Shown here: positions 42,733 through 45,350 of the stretch, in pieces
Layout of the letters: each line of letters begins with the position of its first letter
How positions within the stretch are numbered: position 1 is the first letter of the stretch
Assembly: GCA_046094385.1 (NCBI GenBank)
Contig: JBJTHJ010000043.1
Location: forward strand, 1 to 45,350
DNA: 45,350 nucleotides
Direction: 5' to 3'
Source: ZLKRG08 sp046094385
GTDB lineage: Bacteria; Actinomycetota; Actinomycetes; Nanopelagicales; Nanopelagicaceae
Program-made: the position numbers and the translations under genes
Notes under the pieces: model-generated
What the model was told of the DNA's origin: nothing
The model's input: the letters and a program-made list of their open reading frames with translations, nothing else
Databases searched by the model: none

Positions 42733-42806
42733 GCGCCTATAGCTCAGTCGGATAGAGCGCGGGACTTCTAAGCCCGGCGTCGCAGGTTCGATTCCTGCTA
42801 GGCGCG
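42733..42806 (+). tRNA. tRNA-Arg (anticodon TCT)
   Basis: Acceptor GCGCCTA/TAGGCGC, D stem GCTC/GAGC, anticodon stem CGGGA/GCCCG around loop CTTCTAA, T-arm GCAGG-TTCGATT-CCTGC, discriminator G. The closing pair of the anticodon stem is an A-G mismatch. CCA is not encoded, unlike the other two tRNAs here. Confidence 0.94.
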
Positions 42807-42807
42807 C

Positions 42808-42839
42808 AAAAAACCCAGCACCGAAAGGTGCTGGGTTTT
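42808..42839. terminator. Bidirectional terminator between tRNA-Arg and pstS
   Basis: ACCCAGCACC pairs with GGTGCTGGGT around GAAA; T4 follows on the plus strand and a six-T run on the minus strand. It ends tRNA-Arg in one direction and the pst genes in the other. Confidence 0.92.
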
Positions 42840-42876
42840 CTTATGCCCCTATTTGGAGCGCGATAAGGGATGGATC

Positions 42877-44019
42877 TTATGCGCCCAATTTATTCAGCTG
42901 TTTCGTAAGGACCACACCGAATTTTGATTCTGGTGTGATGGTTGCGAATCCAAGGCTTGGATTCAGCGCTGGACATTTAAATGCGTGGAACGAAAGAGTC
43001 TCTTTGACTGCTTTTGCTTTAGCCGCATCTCCGTATTTTGTAGAAGCCAATGCGTACGTCGTAGCTGTAAATGGATAGGCATCTGAATCCATAGTTAGAT
43101 AATCAAATGTCAAGAGTCCAGTCGTTTCATCAATAGCAGCTACTCCGCCAGCTGCTAGAGCTGAGGTGGAGTTTGGCACGATTGCATTTCCAGCTTTGTT
43201 AATTACTGAGCTAACTGCGAGTTTATATGTTGCAGCAAAAGATACCTCTGCGTATGTGATTGCGCCTTTGGTTTTGGATGCAAGCAATGAGACACCGGCT
43301 GAACCTGATGCTGAACGGAATCGGACCGGATCAGCAGTTATGGTGCCAGGGAATGCAGTTGCAAATGAATCGTTAGCAGCTTTGGTCCAAACAGTGGGCG
43401 CTAACTTGTTTAATGCACGAGTCAAGTTATTTGAAGTACCCGATCCATCTGAACGATAAATCACTGTGATTGGCAAGTTAGGCAAAATCCGGTATTGATT
43501 TACTGTTTGGGTACGTAAGACGATTGGTTGTCCTGCCTTGTCTTTAGCAATATTACCTTGTGCATCTTTACGATAAATAATCTTTGTGATTGAACGGTTA
43601 TTATCTGCAACAATCGCAGGATCATTCCAATTTTTGATTGTGCCAGCGAATATTCCGGCAATAGTTTCGGGCGATAGCGTGAGCGGCTTGTTTGAACCAC
43701 CCAAATTAGTAAGCATTGCGACTGGCCACAAAACGGTAGGAATATGTATCTCATTTGGGATCATCGGGGAATGAGCCGAATCGGAGAACGCAAAGTCGAC
43801 TGTTCCGTTAGTAAAGTCATTTTTGCCTTTGCTTGATCCGCCAGCTGGATAATCAAAAGAGTGACCAGTTTGAGCTTGGTAATCAACCTTGCACTTATCC
43901 ACTAAACCTGAAACTGAAGATGCTCCAGAAGACTTTAGAACCGCGGCATTAGCTGCGGGAATGATAAGCATAGAGAACGCGGCAACTGCGACCGTGATCT
44001 TCTTTAAAGTGAATTTCAT
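42877..44019 (-). CDS. pstS: Phosphate ABC transporter substrate-binding protein
   Basis: 380 residues. Signal peptide 1-25 (cut ANA/AV) and no lipobox cysteine, so it is probably released or retained by other means instead of being a lipoprotein, as most Gram-positive PstS are. Phosphate-binding motifs are seen: SSGASSV near the N-terminus, GSSKGKNDF, VDFAFSDSAHSP, YRSDGSGTSNNLT and SASGSAGVSLL. Binds inorganic phosphate for PstCAB. Strong GAGAGG ribosome-binding site. It follows pstB after a 112-base gap, the last gene of the group, and is followed by the bidirectional terminator. Confidence 0.93.
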   Translation of the reverse strand: MKFTLKKITVAVAAFSMLIIPAANAAVLKSSGASSVSGLVDKCKVDYQAQTGHSFDYPAGGSSKGKNDFTNGTVDFAFSDSAHSPMIPNEIHIPTVLWPVAMLTNLGGSNKPLTLSPETIAGIFAGTIKNWNDPAIVADNNRSITKIIYRKDAQGNIAKDKAGQPIVLRTQTVNQYRILPNLPITVIYRSDGSGTSNNLTRALNKLAPTVWTKAANDSFATAFPGTITADPVRFRSASGSAGVSLLASKTKGAITYAEVSFAATYKLAVSSVINKAGNAIVPNSTSALAAGGVAAIDETTGLLTFDYLTMDSDAYPFTATTYALASTKYGDAAKAKAVKETLSFHAFKCPALNPSLGFATITPESKFGVVLTKQLNKLGA

Positions 44020-44131
44020 TTTTACCTCTCGAAATAGTTGTTCATCTTTTGAACGCTCACAGCCTATTTTCTGAGGAAAACTAGAGATTATTTAATGGCT
44101 AAATTCCATACAACGGAAAGTGAACTCTTGG
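44020..44131 (-). promoter_or_regulatory. Gap between pstB and pstS, possible own control of pstS
   Basis: This 112-base gap has an inverted repeat GTTCA-N5-TGAAC (44040-44054) 20 bases before the pstS start and a GTTCAC-like word near 44119-44125. GTTCA words are reminiscent of the Pho box GTTCACC repeats of Actinobacteria, but no proper 11-base direct repeats are seen. The hairpin near the ribosome-binding site may also stabilise the pstS mRNA. Confidence 0.3.
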
Positions 44132-44902
44132 TTAACCAAACCGACCTGACACATAGTCTTCAGTACGCTTATCTTGTGGTTTAGAAAATATGTCCTCGGT
44201 TGAACCATATTCGACCATCTGACCCGGACCGCCATCGGATAAGAAGAATGCCGTGTAATCTGAAATTCTCGACGCTTGCTGCATATTATGGGTGACGATG
44301 ACGATGGTCATGCTAGAAGCTAGCTCACGGATAGTGTCTTCAATTCTCAGTGTGGAACCAGGATCCAACGCTGAACATGGTTCGTCCATTAACAACACCT
44401 TTGGTTTAACCGCTAATGATCTAGCAATACAAAGTCGCTGCTGCTGACCTCCAGATAGACCTCCTGCATGCGCTCCTAAACGATCCTTGACCTCTTTCCA
44501 CAATCCAGCCCTGACCAAGCATTCCTCAAGAAGGTCATCCTTATTATCTACTTTAAGTTGAGCAAGTTTTATTCCAGATAGAACATTCTCTCCGATTGTC
44601 ATGGAAGGAAATGGGTTTGGCTTTTGAAAGACCATTCCGATTTGTAAACGAATCTTGGTGACGTCTGTACCGGTTTCATAGATATCTTTTCCATTTAAAT
44701 AAACTTCACCAGCCATCGCAGCACCAGGAATAAATTCGTGCATTCGATTTAGCGTTCTAATGAAAGTAGATTTTCCACAACCTGATGGGCCGATTAAGGC
44801 AGTAACTGAACCAGTATTGAAGGTTATTGAAATATCTGCCAACGCATGGTGTTTACTAAACCAAGCATGCACACCTCTTGCTTCTAAATCTGAACTCATC
44901 AT
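44132..44902 (-). CDS. pstB: Phosphate ABC transporter ATPase
   Basis: 256 residues. Walker A GPSGCGKS (38-45), signature LSGGQQQR (149-156), Walker B VLLMDEP (169-175), H-loop VTHNMQQASRISD. PstB-specific features include TFIRTLNRMHEFIPGA and VFQKPNPFPSMTIGENV. Drives phosphate import with PstC, PstA and PstS. Overlaps the pstA stop by 4 bases. Confidence 0.97.
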   Translation of the reverse strand: MMSSDLEARGVHAWFSKHHALADISITFNTGSVTALIGPSGCGKSTFIRTLNRMHEFIPGAAMAGEVYLNGKDIYETGTDVTKIRLQIGMVFQKPNPFPSMTIGENVLSGIKLAQLKVDNKDDLLEECLVRAGLWKEVKDRLGAHAGGLSGGQQQRLCIARSLAVKPKVLLMDEPCSALDPGSTLRIEDTIRELASSMTIVIVTHNMQQASRISDYTAFFLSDGGPGQMVEYGSTEDIFSKPQDKRTEDYVSGRFG

Positions 44903-45350
44903 CCGACCTTTCTTGATCCAAAAATGCGTGCTAACGAGAAAAGACCCAAAACCAACAACAACAACACCAATATCCCGGTCCAGGCACGTTGAATGGATTC
45001 AGGTGTACCCAGCAATAGCCCCTTCCAGACATAAAATGGCAACGCTCCCTGGTACTCAATGAAAGGGTTCCAATTCAACTTATCCGATCCGCCGATGGTG
45101 AAGATAAGCGGTGCAGTCTCCCCTGCAATTCGAGCAACTCCCAAAATCGTGGCAGTTAAAAGTCCGTTTCTGGCTGCGGGTATCACGATTGTAGAAACTG
45201 TTTTCCATTGCGTGGCTCCCATCGCCAATCCCGCTTCTCGCAGATCATTAGGAATAAGCAGCAATACTTCTTGGGCAGTTCTAGTAACTGTAGGTATCAT
45301 CAAAATTGAAAGGGCAAATGCACCCGCAATACCAGAGGCCTTTATAGGTG
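44899..45350 (-). CDS. pstA: Phosphate ABC transporter permease (C-terminal part)
   Basis: The frame is open from the stop at 44899 to the window edge with no start required at 45303. The visible 149 residues include the coupling (EAA) loop LREAGLAMGATQWKTVSTIVIPAARNGLLTATILGVARIAGETAPLIFT, diagnostic of PstA, and a final hydrophobic helix (GILVLLLLVLGLFSLARIF). The N-terminal half and probably pstC lie beyond the window. Confidence 0.95.
   Translation of the reverse strand, partial: PIKASGIAGAFALSILMIPTVTRTAQEVLLLIPNDLREAGLAMGATQWKTVSTIVIPAARNGLLTATILGVARIAGETAPLIFTIGGSDKLNWNPFIEYQGALPFYVWKGLLLGTPESIQRAWTGILVLLLLVLGLFSLARIFGSRKVG

Noticed and set aside
44040..44131. Pho box before pstS
   Set aside because: GTTCA words occur but not as two adjacent 11-base direct repeats; kept only as a low-confidence regulatory region.

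Overview
The window looks like a stretch of a streamlined, low-GC actinobacterial chromosome. Actinobacterial traits are the folC-DUF4233-ndk arrangement, two clpP genes in tandem, an RNase E/G with an N-terminal extension, a group-II truncated haemoglobin, and the HNH / small membrane protein / MscS / globin neighbourhood. Base composition is AT-leaning and genes are packed with 1-4 base overlaps. This would fit a freshwater acI-type lineage (Nanopelagicales: Planktophila/Nanopelagicus-like), but that assignment is inference; no rRNA or marker search was possible.

Layout. (1) 1-2293, minus strand: ilvB (5' part only), an ilv attenuator with a Val/Ile-rich leader peptide, and ilvD. (2) 2360-3883, plus: a DHA2-type drug exporter. 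(3) 3880-8454, minus: gatB-gatA-gatC and proA. (4) 8488-9657, plus: a membrane-anchored serine hydrolase. (5) 9662-15140, minus: rplU-rpmA-obg-proB, with RNase E/G upstream. (6) 15308-21568, minus: the cell-shape cluster ndk-mreB-mreC-mreD-mrdA(PBP2)-rodA. (7) 21578-31239, minus: DUF4233, folC, valS, clpX, an MFS exporter, clpP2, clpP1 and tig. (8) 31273-33394: tRNA-Pro, tRNA-Gly, a secreted collagen-like protein, and a divergent secreted His-rich protein whose signal peptide contains an in-frame stop. (9) 33441-38547: rpiB, trmB, pepN, a 64-residue membrane protein, an HNH endonuclease and a short MscS channel. (10) 38535-42667, minus: globin, GH13 alpha-glucosidase, thioesterase, ettA. (11) 42733-42839: tRNA-Arg and a bidirectional terminator. 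(12) 42877-45350, minus: pstA (partial), pstB, pstS.

How it works together: most genes are core housekeeping (branched-chain amino acid and proline synthesis, Glu-tRNA amidotransferase, ribosome and GTPase functions, rod-shape wall synthesis, Clp proteolysis and folding, phosphate uptake). The accessory part is small: two drug-type exporters, the serine hydrolase and the secreted pair at 31.5-33.4 kb.

Most notable observations: a transcription attenuator for ilvB whose leader peptide itself seems to be leaderless; a repeated leaderless-mRNA layout (TANNNT-type -10 box 6-8 bases before the start codon) at about eight genes; a structured 5' leader of RNase E/G; a ClgR-like site upstream of clpP1P2; a nonsense codon in the signal peptide of a secreted protein; a truncated MscS; and a collagen-like protein abutting tRNA-Gly. 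I saw no phage, insertion sequence, CRISPR array or clearly novel multi-gene system.
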